Translations under genes and position numbers: made by a program | Notes under the pieces: generated by a model | Told to the model about the DNA's origin: nothing | Seen by the model: only the letters and a program-made list of their open reading frames with translations | Database searches by the model: none | Shown here: positions 35,247-43,638 of the stretch, piece after piece | Layout of the letters: each line of letters starts with the position of its first letter | How positions within the stretch are numbered: position 1 is the stretch's first letter | DNA from: JBBQZP01 sp038207585 | GTDB lineage: Bacteria; Pseudomonadota; Alphaproteobacteria; Rhodobacterales; Rhodobacteraceae | Assembly (NCBI GenBank): GCA_038207585.1 | Contig: JBBQZP010000001.1 | Coordinates: 62,001 to 126,000 of the forward strand | Direction of reading: 5' to 3' | Length of the DNA: 64,000 nt

Positions 35247-35854
35247 GTCTGAATAAACCCCCTCTGCCCAAGATAACCGAGAAGGGGGAGCAAAGGCAGC
35301 CCCACTACTGTGAAGTAATCGCCGTCAATGGCGGAAAAGAGACGGATCCCCTCGGCCTCAAGCAGATACCCGCCGACGCAGTGCCGGATGCTATCCCAAT
35401 TGCGGTCGATATAACTGTCCAGCCAGCCGTCCGAGAAGGGGCGCATTGTCAGCGTGGCCTTGCCGATGTGGCGCCAGATGGGTTGACTGCCATCATACAG
35501 CACCAGTGCGGAGAGGAGGGTATGCTGACGGTCACGCAGGGCCAGAAGCTGGGTACGGGCTTCGTCTGGGGTCTGCGGCTTTGTCCAGACGACGCCGTCA
35601 AAATCAAGGACCTGATCGCATCCAAGAACAAGACCTTCAGGATGTTGTGCTGCAACCTTGCGGGCCTTCATTTCAGCAAGCGTATCAGCAATGGTGCGTG
35701 GAAAGGCAGAGTCCTGCTGCAATGAGGCGCGGATCGCATCTTCATCAACGCGGGGAGACACGGGCACAACCGAAACGCCCGCCGCGCGCAACAGTTGCAG
35801 CCGTATGGCCGAGCCCGACGCGAGGACAAGCGGGCGGGGGTTGTGGATCATCAT
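35243..35854 (-). CDS. maf: Maf-family nucleotide pyrophosphatase
   Basis: A 203-residue house-cleaning pyrophosphatase of the Maf family, acting on non-canonical nucleoside triphosphates. Motifs: the N-terminal LVLASGSAIRLQLLRAAG, the central VLGCDQVLDFDG, and YLLEAEGIRLFSAIDGD near the C-terminus. Two adjacent ATGs (35854, 35851) follow AAGGGGAT; the frame stays open upstream to 36130 but that part has no Maf similarity. It is the first leftward gene after the proposed origin gap. Confidence 0.9.
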   Translation of the reverse strand: MMIHNPRPLVLASGSAIRLQLLRAAGVSVVPVSPRVDEDAIRASLQQDSAFPRTIADTLAEMKARKVAAQHPEGLVLGCDQVLDFDGVVWTKPQTPDEARTQLLALRDRQHTLLSALVLYDGSQPIWRHIGKATLTMRPFSDGWLDSYIDRNWDSIRHCVGGYLLEAEGIRLFSAIDGDYFTVVGLPLLPLLGYLGQRGFIQT

Positions 35855-36256
35855 GTGGGCAATCCCCTTATGTTCCGTTGTTCTGAAATGGGGAGAAGCC
35901 ACCCGCCCGGTGTGTTCGCCGCGAAAAGGGAGGGTTGTCAAGGTTGCGTCGGGTTTTGCGGGCCTGTGCAGCAGGAGATTGGGGTGGAGTGGAGAAGTTG
36001 TGTCATCCAGAACAGAAGGTAGTCTTGCTCCACTGACCATAAGCTGAGGAAGATTCTTTAATTTATTGATATCAAATGGTAATATTGAACTATCGGAGTC
36101 TGAGCCAGATTTCATCCCGCTGTTGTGCACAGGCGTGGCCCTGTGTGTAATAGCAGGGACAAGATCGACAATCCCGATATCCCCAGCCCCAACATCATAT
36201 TCTCAATCTCAAATTCTTTCTTTAAGAGAGGAAGTCAGAGAACTGGAGGCATGTGT
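35855..36256. other. Candidate chromosomal replication origin (oriC) between maf and hemJ
   Basis: A 402-bp non-coding gap between the divergent maf and hemJ genes. It holds an AT-rich block at 36051-36095, a DnaA-box-like TTGTGCACA at 36123-36131, a second on the other strand (TGTGTGTAA, 36142-36150), and a near-consensus IHF site (TATCAAATGGTAA, 36069-36081). Genes on either side point away from it, and the neighbours are those that flank Cori in Caulobacter. parS sites are 3.2 and 5.1 kb away. A promoter for hemJ may also lie here (TTGATA at 36066, ACTATC at 36089). The origin call is inference. Confidence 0.55.
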
Positions 36257-36706
36257 ATGGCGGGACTTCTTTCGGAGCTTTATCCTTGGATCAAGTCACT
36301 GCACATCATGGCGGTGATCGCGTGGATGGCCGGGCTGTTCTATCTGCCACGCCTCTTTGTGTATCACACAGAACGATCAGATCCCGGAACCGATATGGAC
36401 GATCTGTTCCAAGTGATGGAACGCAAACTATTGAAACAGATCATGAATCCCGCAATGATCACGACGTGGATCATGGGCCTGTGCCTTGCCCTGACGCCGG
36501 GAATTGTAGATTGGTCTGCGGTGTGGCCCTGGACGAAGCTGGTGGGCATTGTCGGAATGACGTGGTTTCACATCTGGCTGGGCCAACAACGCAAGGCCTT
36601 TGCGACCGGACAAAATGCGCTGAGCGGCCGAAGCTACAGGCTGATGAACGAGGTCCCGACGGTTCTGATGGTGGTGATCGTGCTGTCGGTGATGGTTAAG
36701 TTCTGA
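36257..36706 (+). CDS. hemJ: Protoporphyrinogen IX oxidase HemJ
   Basis: A 149-residue membrane protein with four hydrophobic helices and the HemJ signatures IKSLHIMAVIAWMAGLFYLPRLFVYH (including a conserved histidine) and WFHIWL. It oxidises protoporphyrinogen IX to protoporphyrin IX in heme synthesis in organisms lacking HemY/HemG. The ATG at 36257 is 7 nt after GGAGG; the ATG at 36251 is too close to that site. It is followed by rho, as in many alphaproteobacteria. Confidence 0.92.
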   Translation: MAGLLSELYPWIKSLHIMAVIAWMAGLFYLPRLFVYHTERSDPGTDMDDLFQVMERKLLKQIMNPAMITTWIMGLCLALTPGIVDWSAVWPWTKLVGIVGMTWFHIWLGQQRKAFATGQNALSGRSYRLMNEVPTVLMVVIVLSVMVKF

Positions 36707-36710
36707 ACGA

Positions 36711-36739
36711 TTGACTCGGGCTGTGAGAGGCCTTATAGG
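36711..36739 (+). promoter_or_regulatory. Sigma-70-type promoter ahead of rho
   Basis: TTGACT at 36711-36716 and TATAGG at 36734-36739 are separated by exactly 17 bp, about 80 bp upstream of the rho start. The resulting leader of roughly 70 nt includes a CGCCGTTCGGCG hairpin. A good match to the housekeeping consensus; not experimentally supported. Confidence 0.55.
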
Positions 36740-36816
36740 AGTGTGGGCGCGCCGTTCGGCGAACGCTTTTCCCCAACCTTTTCTGCGATCCGCCCTGCGG
36801 CCCGATTGGATATGTT

Positions 36817-38088
36817 ATGACTGTAGAACGCTTGAATCTTTCTGACCTCAAGGCCAAGACGCCTGCCGATCTTTTGGCGATGGCAGAGGAATGGGAGATC
36901 GAGAACGCACCCTCGATGCGCAAGGGCGAGATGATGTTCTCGATCCTGAAAGAGCATGCCGAGGAAGGCTGGGAAATCGGCGGCGACGGCGTTCTTGAGG
37001 TTTTGCAGGATGGATTTGGGTTTTTGCGCAGCCCTTCGGCGAACTATCTGCCGGGCCCGGACGATATTTATGTCTCTCCTGACATTCTGCGGCAGTTTTC
37101 GTTGCGGACGGGCGATACGATTGAAGGTGTTATCGCAGCGCCCAGAGAAAGCGAAAAATACTTCTGCATGACAAAAGTAACGCGGATCAACTTTGATGAT
37201 CCGGAACGTGCGCGGCACAAGGTTCACTTTGACAACCTGACACCGCTTTATCCCGACGAGCGCTTCAAGATGGAAGTCGAAGATCCCACGCTGAAGGACA
37301 GGTCTGCGCGTATCATCGACCTGGTGGCGCCGATCGGAAAAGGGCAACGTGGCCTGATCGTGGCGCCGCCTAGGACGGGTAAAACAGTTCTGTTGCAGAA
37401 TATTGCCCATTCGATCGCCACGAATCATCCGGAGTGTTATCTGATCGTGCTGCTGATTGATGAGCGGCCGGAAGAAGTGACTGATATGCAGCGCTCTGTC
37501 CGGGGTGAGGTTGTTTCTTCCACCTTTGACGAACCTGCGACACGTCACGTTGCGGTCGCAGAAATGGTCATCGAAAAGGCAAAGCGTCTGGTCGAGCATA
37601 AGCGCGACGTGGTCATTTTGCTGGATTCTATCACCCGTCTGGGGCGTGCGTTCAACACGGTGGTTCCGTCGTCGGGCAAGGTGCTGACGGGCGGCGTGGA
37701 TGCGAACGCATTGCAGCGGCCGAAGCGGTTTTTCGGTGCGGCGCGCAACATTGAAGAGGGTGGTTCCCTGACCATCATCGCCACCGCTCTGATTGATACA
37801 GGCAGCCGGATGGACGAGGTGATCTTTGAGGAATTCAAGGGCACAGGCAACTCTGAAATTGTGCTGGACCGGAAGGTTGCTGATAAGCGCGTGTTCCCGG
37901 CGATGGATATCCTCAAGTCCGGAACGCGTAAGGAAGATCTGCTTGTGGAGAAGACGGATCTGCAAAAGACCTATGTTTTGCGTCGGATTCTGAACCCGAT
38001 GGGCACGACGGATGCGATCGAGTTCCTGATCTCGAAGCTGAAACAAACCAAATCGAACGCCGAATTTTTCGATTCGATGAACGCCTAG
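36817..38088 (+). CDS. rho: Transcription termination factor Rho
   Basis: A 423-residue hexameric RNA helicase. The N-terminal Rho domain (LNLSDLKAKTPADLLAMAEE) is followed by the cold-shock-like RNA-binding fold with DGFGFLRSP, and the RecA-like motor with Walker A PPRTGKTVL near residue 185 and Walker B VVILLDSITR. The Q-loop/R-loop stretch TGGVDANALQRPKRFFGAARN is intact. It lies between hemJ and mnmE, all rightward. Confidence 0.97.
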   Translation: MTVERLNLSDLKAKTPADLLAMAEEWEIENAPSMRKGEMMFSILKEHAEEGWEIGGDGVLEVLQDGFGFLRSPSANYLPGPDDIYVSPDILRQFSLRTGDTIEGVIAAPRESEKYFCMTKVTRINFDDPERARHKVHFDNLTPLYPDERFKMEVEDPTLKDRSARIIDLVAPIGKGQRGLIVAPPRTGKTVLLQNIAHSIATNHPECYLIVLLIDERPEEVTDMQRSVRGEVVSSTFDEPATRHVAVAEMVIEKAKRLVEHKRDVVILLDSITRLGRAFNTVVPSSGKVLTGGVDANALQRPKRFFGAARNIEEGGSLTIIATALIDTGSRMDEVIFEEFKGTGNSEIVLDRKVADKRVFPAMDILKSGTRKEDLLVEKTDLQKTYVLRRILNPMGTTDAIEFLISKLKQTKSNAEFFDSMNA

Positions 38089-38112
38089 CGTTTCTGCCGA
38101 AGGGCTTTGAGG

Positions 38113-39399
38113 ATGGATACGATTTACGCCCTGGCAACCGCGCGGGGAAGGGCTGGTATTGCAGTCATCCGGTTGTCTGGCCCGCTTGCACATTCGGCTG
38201 TCGGTCTGATCGTAAGTTCGCTGCCGCCCATGCGCGTGGCTGCCTTGCGGACGCTGAAATGGGAGGACGACCTGATTGATGAGGGGGTCGTTCTTCTTTT
38301 TGAAGCGGGGGCAAGTTTCACGGGCGAAGACGTAGCGGAGCTGCAGATTCACGGAAGTGTCGCCACTGTTCAGGCAGTTCTGCGATGCTTGTCTTCAATT
38401 CCGGGCCTGCGGTTGGCGCAAGCGGGTGAATTCACACGGCGTGCACTTGAAAATGGGCGTCTTGATCTGACGCAGGTGGAGGGCCTTGCAGACCTGATCG
38501 ACGCTGAAACAGAAGCCCAGCGGCGTCAGGCTGTGCGCGTCTTGGCGGGGTCTATCGGGCGTGTTGCGGAGAAGTGGAGGTCTGCGCTGGTGCGCGCTCT
38601 TGCGTTGGTCGCGTCGTCTATCGATTTTTCGGACGAGGATATTCCGGCGACTGTGCTTGCTGACCTTGATCGGATACTTGGGTCGACGTTGCAGGAAATG
38701 CGTGCGGAGCTAGCCCGGTTTTCGGCGTCAGAACGCATTCGGGATGGGTTCGAGGTTGCAATTCTTGGGTCGCCGAACGCCGGAAAATCTACTCTGCTCA
38801 ATTACTTGGCTGGGCGCGATGTTGCGATCACGTCCGAGATTGCTGGAACAACGCGAGATGTTATTGAAGTGCGTATGGATGTGGCCGGACTTCCAGTGAC
38901 GTTACTTGATACGGCCGGTCTAAGGGTGGTAGATGATCGGCTTGAAGACTTGGGTATCAAGCGTGGTCTGAAACGTGCGTCGGATGCAGATTTGCGAATC
39001 ATTCTGCTGGATGAAGATGGTTTGCCACCCTTCGTTGTTCCAGCCGAGAGTGATATTGTTGTAGAGGGAAAATGCGATGTGCGGACGGGTCTGGACTTTG
39101 GTGTTTCTGGAGTAACCGGCGCGGGTGTTGATCGATTGTTGGGTGTAGTACATGACGCTCTGGCCGATTGCTTTGGGTCTGCCGGGACTTTGACGCGGGA
39201 AAGGCATCGGATTGCAGTCAGTGCTGCTACTGAAGCGTTGATATCGGCCCGTTCCCACCTTGCAGGATCGGTGGTACAGGTGGAGGTGGTTGCGGATAGC
39301 ATTCAAGGAGCTGCGCGTGCATTGGATGTGTTGATCGGCAAAATCGATGTAGAAACGATGCTGGGCGAGGTGTTCTCAAGCTTTTGCATCGGGAAGTAG
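38113..39399 (+). CDS. mnmE: tRNA modification GTPase MnmE
   Basis: A 428-residue GTPase that, with MnmG, modifies the wobble uridine of certain tRNAs. N-terminal formyl-THF-binding domain begins MDTIYALATARGRAGIAVIR; the G domain (from about 215) has G1 GSPNAGKST, the G3 DTAG, and the C-terminus ends in the required FCIGK motif containing the catalytic cysteine. ATG at 38113 is preferred over the in-frame TTG at 38107. Its partner mnmG follows after 10 bp. Confidence 0.95.
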   Translation: MDTIYALATARGRAGIAVIRLSGPLAHSAVGLIVSSLPPMRVAALRTLKWEDDLIDEGVVLLFEAGASFTGEDVAELQIHGSVATVQAVLRCLSSIPGLRLAQAGEFTRRALENGRLDLTQVEGLADLIDAETEAQRRQAVRVLAGSIGRVAEKWRSALVRALALVASSIDFSDEDIPATVLADLDRILGSTLQEMRAELARFSASERIRDGFEVAILGSPNAGKSTLLNYLAGRDVAITSEIAGTTRDVIEVRMDVAGLPVTLLDTAGLRVVDDRLEDLGIKRGLKRASDADLRIILLDEDGLPPFVVPAESDIVVEGKCDVRTGLDFGVSGVTGAGVDRLLGVVHDALADCFGSAGTLTRERHRIAVSAATEALISARSHLAGSVVQVEVVADSIQGAARALDVLIGKIDVETMLGEVFSSFCIGK

Positions 39400-39401
39400 G
39401 G

Positions 39402-39417
39402 CGTTTCACGTGAAACA
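39402..39417. promoter_or_regulatory. parS partition site overlapping the mnmG start codon
   Basis: CGTTTCACGTGAAACA matches the conserved 16-bp parS palindrome (TGTTTCACGTGAAACA) at 15 of 16 positions. The GTG that starts mnmG (39410-39412) sits in the centre of the palindrome. ParB encoded 3.3 kb downstream is the expected binder. Confidence 0.85.
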
Positions 39418-41278
39418 TTTTGACGTCATCGTGATTGGCGGTGGCCATGCCGGAAGTGAGGCTGCGGCGGCATCTGCACGAGTGGGCGCGAAGACTGCTC
39501 TTGTGACTCTGAAGGCCGACGGGATTGGTCAAATGTCGTGCAACCCGGCGATTGGTGGTCTGGGCAAGGGCCATCTCGTTCGTGAGATTGACGCGCTGGA
39601 CGGTCTTATGGGTCTTGCAGCAGATCAAGCAGGTATTCAATTCAGGCTTTTGAACCGAAGTAAGGGACCGGCCGTGCAGGGACCGCGTGCGCAGGCGGAT
39701 CGAAAGTTGTACCGTGGTGCCATTCAACATTTGCTCGGAAAATTTGGTAACCTGTCTATTATCGAAGGCGAGGCGGTAGATTTTGTTACCACGGCTCAAG
39801 ATGTGCAGGGGGTGGTACTTTCAGACGGAACGACGATTACTTGTCGGGCTGTTGTTTTGACAGCGGGCACGTTTCTTAATGGGGTCATGCACATTGGTAG
39901 TGAGCGGCGCAACGGAGGCCGCGTGGGCGACCAATCGTCAGCACGACTTGGTGCGCGTCTTCGGGATATGGGTTTGCGCACCGGTCGGCTTAAGACCGGT
40001 ACGCCGCCTCGGCTTGACGGTCGAACGATAGACTGGTCGCGACTTGAAATGCAGGATGGTGATGCAAGCCCTTCGCTCTTCTCATTTTTAAGCCGTTCAC
40101 CCACTGCACGGCAGATTGCATGCGGAATTACTCATACAAATACACAAACTCATGACATCGTTCTGGAAAATCTTTCTAAGTCTTCGATGTACGGTGGCCA
40201 CATTGAAGGGGTTGGCCCACGGTATTGTCCGTCGATAGAAGATAAGGTGGTGCGTTTTGGCGATAAGTCATCCCATCAGGTATTTCTTGAGCCCGAAGGC
40301 TTGGATGATTCTACCGTATATCCAAACGGGATTTCGACATCGTTGCCAGCGTCCGTGCAGAAAAAATTTGTTCGGGCAATTGTGGGGTTGGAGGCTGTTG
40401 AAATAACGCAACCGGGTTACGCTATTGAATATGACTTTTTCGATCCGCGGTGTCTTTCGCATTCGCTCCAACTACTCGACATGGACGGTCTGTTTTTCGC
40501 GGGGCAGATCAATGGAACGACTGGGTACGAAGAAGCGGCGGCGCAAGGACTGGTCGCAGGCGTGAATGCCGCGCTCTACGCGGCTGATCGGGACCTCGCT
40601 GTGTTAAGCCGTTCTGAATGCTATATCGGCGTAATGATCGATGATCTTGTGACGCGGGGCGTGACTGAGCCCTATCGGATGTTCACATCCCGGGCGGAGT
40701 TTCGCTTGACATTACGTGCGGATAACGCAGATATCCGGCTGACTGATATGGGATCCAAGCTTGGTTGCATTTCGGACTCCAGAATGCGTGCGTTTGAGGA
40801 AAAGCGCATTTCATTGGTTGCGTTGCGGGATGTGTTGGGGCGTGTTTCCGTTGGCCCTAAGGAGCTAGAATCTATTGCCGTTTTTGTTGGTCCGGGTGCT
40901 CCCCGTCGGTCAATTTTCACCGTTCTTGGAATGCCCGGCGTAACGGTCGAGCAGGTTTCAAAGCTTTGTCCAGAACTCGCCGCTGCGAGCGTGCCGGTGC
41001 AAAATGTGGTGGCTGCGGACGCGCTCTATGCGCCATTTGCGGAACGCCAGTTTGCCGAAGCCAAGTTGTTGAAGCGCGACGAGGCCATCAGGATTCCTCC
41101 CGATTTGAAATATACTGAAATTGTTGGCTTGTCGGCCGAGCTTCGGTCGAAACTGATGAACGTCCGACCGGCAAATATTGCCCAGGCGGCTTCAATTGAG
41201 GGAATGACGCCCGCAGCGACGGTGCTGATTTTGGGTTACATCAAGCGACGCTTCGACACAAAGGCGCGCTCCGCATGA
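39410..41278 (+). CDS. mnmG: tRNA uridine-5-carboxymethylaminomethyl modification enzyme MnmG (GidA)
   Basis: A 622-residue FAD protein, partner of MnmE. The N-terminal FAD motif is VIGGGHAGSEAA at residue ~7; the family signature KTGTPPRLDGRTIDW and the FFAGQINGTTGYEEAAAQGL stretch are intact. The start is GTG at 39410 inside the parS palindrome; no classical ribosome site precedes it other than GAAGTAGGG. The 3' end overlaps rsmG by 4 nt. Confidence 0.95.
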   Translation: MKHFDVIVIGGGHAGSEAAAASARVGAKTALVTLKADGIGQMSCNPAIGGLGKGHLVREIDALDGLMGLAADQAGIQFRLLNRSKGPAVQGPRAQADRKLYRGAIQHLLGKFGNLSIIEGEAVDFVTTAQDVQGVVLSDGTTITCRAVVLTAGTFLNGVMHIGSERRNGGRVGDQSSARLGARLRDMGLRTGRLKTGTPPRLDGRTIDWSRLEMQDGDASPSLFSFLSRSPTARQIACGITHTNTQTHDIVLENLSKSSMYGGHIEGVGPRYCPSIEDKVVRFGDKSSHQVFLEPEGLDDSTVYPNGISTSLPASVQKKFVRAIVGLEAVEITQPGYAIEYDFFDPRCLSHSLQLLDMDGLFFAGQINGTTGYEEAAAQGLVAGVNAALYAADRDLAVLSRSECYIGVMIDDLVTRGVTEPYRMFTSRAEFRLTLRADNADIRLTDMGSKLGCISDSRMRAFEEKRISLVALRDVLGRVSVGPKELESIAVFVGPGAPRRSIFTVLGMPGVTVEQVSKLCPELAAASVPVQNVVAADALYAPFAERQFAEAKLLKRDEAIRIPPDLKYTEIVGLSAELRSKLMNVRPANIAQAASIEGMTPAATVLILGYIKRRFDTKARSA

Positions 41279-41898
41279 CGAAACTAAGCGACCCTCTGGA
41301 CGCCTTGGGCGTTTCACGTGAAACAATTGCACGTCTCGAAGATTTTCAAAAACTGCTGGAAAAGTGGAATCCAGCAATCAACCTTGTCTCCAGACGTAGC
41401 TTGAACGATGGTTGGAATCGACACATCGTCGATTCTGCAGAAGTTTATGGTGAGTGCGCGGATAACGCGCGGTCTTGGGTGGATCTCGGAAGCGGGGGCG
41501 GTCTCCCTGGCATCGTAGTTGCAATCATCGCACGTGAACTCGATCCGTCACGGTCCTTTACGCTTATCGAATCCGACCGTCGCAAAGCTGCGTTTCTTTC
41601 AACGGCGGCCAAAAATCTGGACCTGCGGGTCACGGTTCTTACCGATAGGATCGAAAAAATTCCGCCATTAGGGGCGGATATCTTGTCGGCGCGGGCACTT
41701 GCGCCGCTTAAAACACTGTGCAGTTATGCTGTGCAACATCTGGGTGAGAACGGTACCGCATTGTTTCAAAAAGGCATAAATTTTGCGGATGAAATTTTAG
41801 ATGCGCAGAAGCATTGGCAGTTTCGCTGCAACGTGATTGCGAGCAGAACTCAGAGTGGCAGCGTCATACTTCAACTGAACGAGATCCGGCATGTCTGA
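41275..41898 (+). CDS. rsmG: 16S rRNA (guanine-527-N7) methyltransferase RsmG (GidB)
   Basis: A 207-residue SAM-dependent methyltransferase. The SAM-binding motif I is WVDLGSGGGLPGIV near residue 63, preceded by the RsmG-typical HIVDSAEV. A second parS site lies inside its coding sequence near codon 12-17, where the palindrome encodes GVSRET. It overlaps mnmG by 4 nt and parA by 8 nt. Confidence 0.95.
   Translation: MTKLSDPLDALGVSRETIARLEDFQKLLEKWNPAINLVSRRSLNDGWNRHIVDSAEVYGECADNARSWVDLGSGGGLPGIVVAIIARELDPSRSFTLIESDRRKAAFLSTAAKNLDLRVTVLTDRIEKIPPLGADILSARALAPLKTLCSYAVQHLGENGTALFQKGINFADEILDAQKHWQFRCNVIASRTQSGSVILQLNEIRHV
41310..41325. promoter_or_regulatory. parS partition site inside rsmG
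   Basis: CGTTTCACGTGAAACA, identical to the site at 39402 and again 15 of 16 to the parS consensus. It lies within the rsmG coding sequence, about 0.6 kb before parA. The two sites are 1908 bp apart. Confidence 0.85.
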
Positions 41899-42718
41899 CC
41901 CGACCCGACGAAATACGGCGCGGATCTTTGCCGTAGCAAATCAAAAGGGCGGTGTAGGCAAGACCACAACGGCCATCAATCTTGCGGCGGCGTTTGCTGA
42001 TCGTGGAATGCGTGTTCTGCTTGTTGATCTTGATCCTCAGGGAAATGCGTCAACCGGCCTGGGCCTTCCCCCGGACAAGCGGCAACGAACGTCATACGAT
42101 CTTTTGCTTGGCGATGCCGACCTTGATGAAGTCATTCAGGCCTGTAAAATTCCTGGGCTGCACCTGTGCCCAGCAAATGCCGATCTGTCTTCTGCCGACA
42201 TGGAAATGGTTGCAACAGAGAAACGGAGTTTTCTCTTGCACGACGCCCTGCGCCAGCCGGGAATGGATCGATACGAATTCGACGTAATTCTGATTGATTG
42301 CCCACCGTCGCTTAATCTTCTGACGCTAAACGCACTCGTTGCCTGCCATTCCGTCATCGTGCCGCTACAGACAGAGTTTTTCGCACTTGAGGGTCTGTCG
42401 CAGCTGATGTTGACCATTCGAGAGGTCAGGCAATCCGCAAATGCACACCTGCGGATCGAGGGAATTGTGCTGACAATGTTCGATGGCCGGAACAATCTTG
42501 CACTGCAGGTCGAGGCGGACGTGCGCGAAACGTTGGGCAACCTTGTCTTTCGATCAGTCGTACCTCGCAATGTTCGTGTGAGCGAGGCGCCATCCTACGG
42601 AATACCCGTCCTGAGTTACGATCCAACGTCCAAGGGCAGCATTGCCTACCGTGCTCTGGCCGAGGAAATAGCGGCCTTGCACGATTTTGCATCACTCACA
42701 AAACCCGGAGTATTGTAA
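41891..42718 (+). CDS. parA: Chromosome partition ATPase ParA
   Basis: A 275-residue ParA/Soj ATPase with the deviant Walker A KGGVGKTTTAINLA near residue 18 and DLDPQGNASTGLG shortly after. It drives segregation of ParB-parS complexes. It overlaps rsmG upstream and shares one base with the parB start (TAATG). Confidence 0.96.
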   Translation: MSDPTRRNTARIFAVANQKGGVGKTTTAINLAAAFADRGMRVLLVDLDPQGNASTGLGLPPDKRQRTSYDLLLGDADLDEVIQACKIPGLHLCPANADLSSADMEMVATEKRSFLLHDALRQPGMDRYEFDVILIDCPPSLNLLTLNALVACHSVIVPLQTEFFALEGLSQLMLTIREVRQSANAHLRIEGIVLTMFDGRNNLALQVEADVRETLGNLVFRSVVPRNVRVSEAPSYGIPVLSYDPTSKGSIAYRALAEEIAALHDFASLTKPGVL

Positions 42719-43638
42719 TGGCCGATAAATCAGAACGTCGCGGGCTTGGGCGCGGCCTTTCGGCCTTGATGTCCGATATTCGAGTCGACGCACCCACGTC
42801 TGGAGCAACGAAGGAAGCCTATCGACGGGCTGAAACGCTTGTTCCTGTGGAGCGACTTTTTCCCAACCCCGATCAACCGAGGCGGGATTTCAGTTCGGAA
42901 TCGCTTGAAAGTCTTGCCGCGTCGCTGAGGGAAAAGGGTGTTCTGCAACCCCTGATCGTTCGCCCGCGCCCCGAGGCCGGAACGTTCGAGATTGTCGCCG
43001 GAGAGCGCCGCTGGCGTGCCGCCCAAATCGCCCAAATCCACGATGTCCCTGTCATAATCCGTGACTTCAATGATGTTGAGGTCCTTGAAGTTGCAATCAT
43101 CGAGAATATCCAACGCGCCGATCTTAACGCCCTTGAGGAAGCCACAGCGCTGCGCCAGTTGATGGACCGCTTTGGCCATACGCAAGAAAAGCTTGGTGAG
43201 GCCTTGTCAAAAAGCCGCAGTTACATCGCCAACCTGCTGCGCCTGCTTTCCCTGCCCGACGACGTTCAGGAATTGTTGCGAAATGGCGCGTTAACCGCCG
43301 GTCATGCCCGCGCGCTTGTAACTTCGCCGAATGCGTCAGCGCTCGCGAAGCAGATTGTGGCAAAAAGCCTGTCCGTGCGTGAGGCGGAGCGTTTGGTGAA
43401 GCATGATGCCAATGTTCCGGCGGAACCACCAAAAGTGAAAAAGACCGGCGCCGCAGAAAAAGATGCCGATACACGGGCGTTGGAGGCGGATTTGTCTGCG
43501 AATTTGCGCATGACGGTCCGCATTTCGCACGAACCGGGCGGTGAACGAGGTGTCATTGCCATCACATACAATACCTTGGATGATCTGGATCTCCTTTGCC
43601 GCGCGCTCTCGCAATTGCCTCGGGATGGATCAGTTTAG
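42718..43638 (+). CDS. parB: Chromosome partition protein ParB
   Basis: A 306-residue parS-binding CTPase/clamp protein. The N-terminal ParB/Srx domain contains QPLIVRPRPE and the CTP-binding GERRWRAAQIA; a central helix-turn-helix (KLGEALSKSRSYIANLLRLL) reads parS; the C-terminal dimerisation region is from about 250. The start overlaps parA by 1 nt and the last 9 nt overlap the convergent hemW gene. Two parS sites are located upstream at 39402 and 41310. Confidence 0.96.
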   Translation: MADKSERRGLGRGLSALMSDIRVDAPTSGATKEAYRRAETLVPVERLFPNPDQPRRDFSSESLESLAASLREKGVLQPLIVRPRPEAGTFEIVAGERRWRAAQIAQIHDVPVIIRDFNDVEVLEVAIIENIQRADLNALEEATALRQLMDRFGHTQEKLGEALSKSRSYIANLLRLLSLPDDVQELLRNGALTAGHARALVTSPNASALAKQIVAKSLSVREAERLVKHDANVPAEPPKVKKTGAAEKDADTRALEADLSANLRMTVRISHEPGGERGVIAITYNTLDDLDLLCRALSQLPRDGSV

